Of a stretch of DNA of 5,736 nt, positions 5,264 through 5,736 are shown one piece after another (the stretch's first letter is position 1; every line of letters begins with the position of its first letter). The notes under the pieces are model-generated. The model searched no databases and was not told the origin of the DNA. It saw only the letters and a list, made by a program, of their open reading frames with translations. The translations under genes and the position numbers were made by a program. Source of the DNA: Solirubrobacteraceae bacterium (lineage in GTDB: Bacteria > Actinomycetota > Thermoleophilia > Solirubrobacterales > Solirubrobacteraceae); NCBI GenBank assembly GCA_025935735.1, contig JAICUS010000403.1, forward strand, positions 1-5,736, written 5' to 3'.

Positions 5264-5736
5264 GCTGGGCGGCGAGCCCGGCGCCGGTCTCGTTGAGGTG
5301 GATCCCGTCGGGCTCGCGGACGATGGTGTCGGTCCCGTTGACCGGCATCGCCGCACGGTAGCGCCCGCCCGGCGTGAACAGGGCGTTCATGTCCAGCACG
5401 CGGACCTGAGCGCGGTAGGCCTCCGCCGCCACGCGCACCGCGGCGTTGACCGCGTGGGCGATCTTCGCCCGCGCGGGGTCGCGCGGCGTGGGCAGCGTCA
5501 GCCAGTACACGCGCCCCCGCCCGCCGCGCCGGTAGGCGGCCATCATCGCCCGCGCCTTGTTCGCGTAGGCCGCGGCCCAATCCGGCCCGCAGCACTCGAC
5601 GTTGCCGCCGCCCGGCGCCTTGAGCGGGAAGCCCTCGTTGGCGCCGATGAACATCACCACGGCGTCCGGGTCGTCGTCGGCCACCTGCTGGGGCGCGAGC
5701 TTGGTCCAGTCGACCAGCAGGCTCTTGGAGATCCCC
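5226..5736 (-). CDS. SGNH hydrolase, DUF459-like, N-terminus outside window
   Basis: The frame is open to the window edge; 169 residues are visible, beginning inside the domain. The visible part starts with GISKSLLVDWTKL, followed by VVMFIGANEGFP, where GANE (visible residues 31-34) is SGNH block III (usually GxND). VYWLTLPTPRDP (about 76-87) matches the central strand of this family, and DGIHLNETG (143-151) supplies the catalytic Asp and His. The nucleophile Ser (GDS) block must lie upstream, outside the window. The overall pattern matches DUF459-type SGNH proteins, which I know from cell-envelope polysaccharide and O-acyl contexts. The gene could be restarted from GTG at 5684, but that would drop half the fold, so a partial gene is the right call. 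It overlaps the lipoprotein gene by 38 bases, suggesting one transcript and related functions. Asp/Glu variation in block III (GANE for GAND) is conservative. Confidence 0.85.
   Translation of the reverse strand, partial: GISKSLLVDWTKLAPQQVADDDPDAVVMFIGANEGFPLKAPGGGNVECCGPDWAAAYANKARAMMAAYRRGGRGRVYWLTLPTPRDPARAKIAHAVNAAVRVAAEAYRAQVRVLDMNALFTPGGRYRAAMPVNGTDTIVREPDGIHLNETGAGLAAQHVIAALQADFTR

Overview
The window is extremely G+C-rich (clearly above 70% by eye, with G or C at nearly every third codon position) and almost entirely coding. This fits an actinobacterium. Thermoleophilia (Solirubrobacter/Conexibacter-like) is a guess from composition and gene style, not something the sequence proves. 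Six protein-coding genes fill the window, and both end genes run off the edge. The longest non-coding stretch is only 24 bases, and I see no RNA genes, CRISPR arrays, insertion sequences or origins.

Left block (1-1718, minus strand): a complete thiolase (acetyl-CoA C-acyltransferase family) is followed, with a one-base TGATG stop/start overlap, by a flavin-dependent NAD(P)H oxidoreductase/monooxygenase whose C-terminal part lies outside the window. The thiolase gene contains a sharply AT-rich, repeat-bearing patch near its catalytic histidine.

Middle block (1743-4165, plus strand): two translationally coupled (ATGA overlap) cytochrome P450 paralogs. The first is a P450-like protein that keeps the K-helix ExxR and flanking P450 motifs but has lost the heme-ligand cysteine and the C-helix region, so it is probably a heme-free pseudoenzyme. 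The second keeps the cysteine but has an unusual I-helix with no conserved threonine and an unusual Cys loop. The thiolase and P450 blocks diverge from a 24-base gap that holds two overlapping outward-facing -10-like hexamers, both placed as expected for leaderless transcription.

Right block (4166-5736, minus strand): two SGNH/GDSL-type hydrolase genes in tandem with overlapping ends. The upstream one (5' part cut off) is DUF459-like. The downstream one is a lipoprotein with an Ig-like domain, a Gly/Pro/Arg/His linker and a C-terminal SGNH domain. Its stop codon abuts the stop of the second P450 with no gap (TGATCA).

Working model (inference): the thiolase, flavoprotein and P450 pair form a divergently expressed oxidative/acyl-CoA locus of unknown substrate, in which the cysteine-less P450 may act as a partner or scaffold for the second P450. 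The SGNH pair looks like a separate cell-envelope acyl-ester module.
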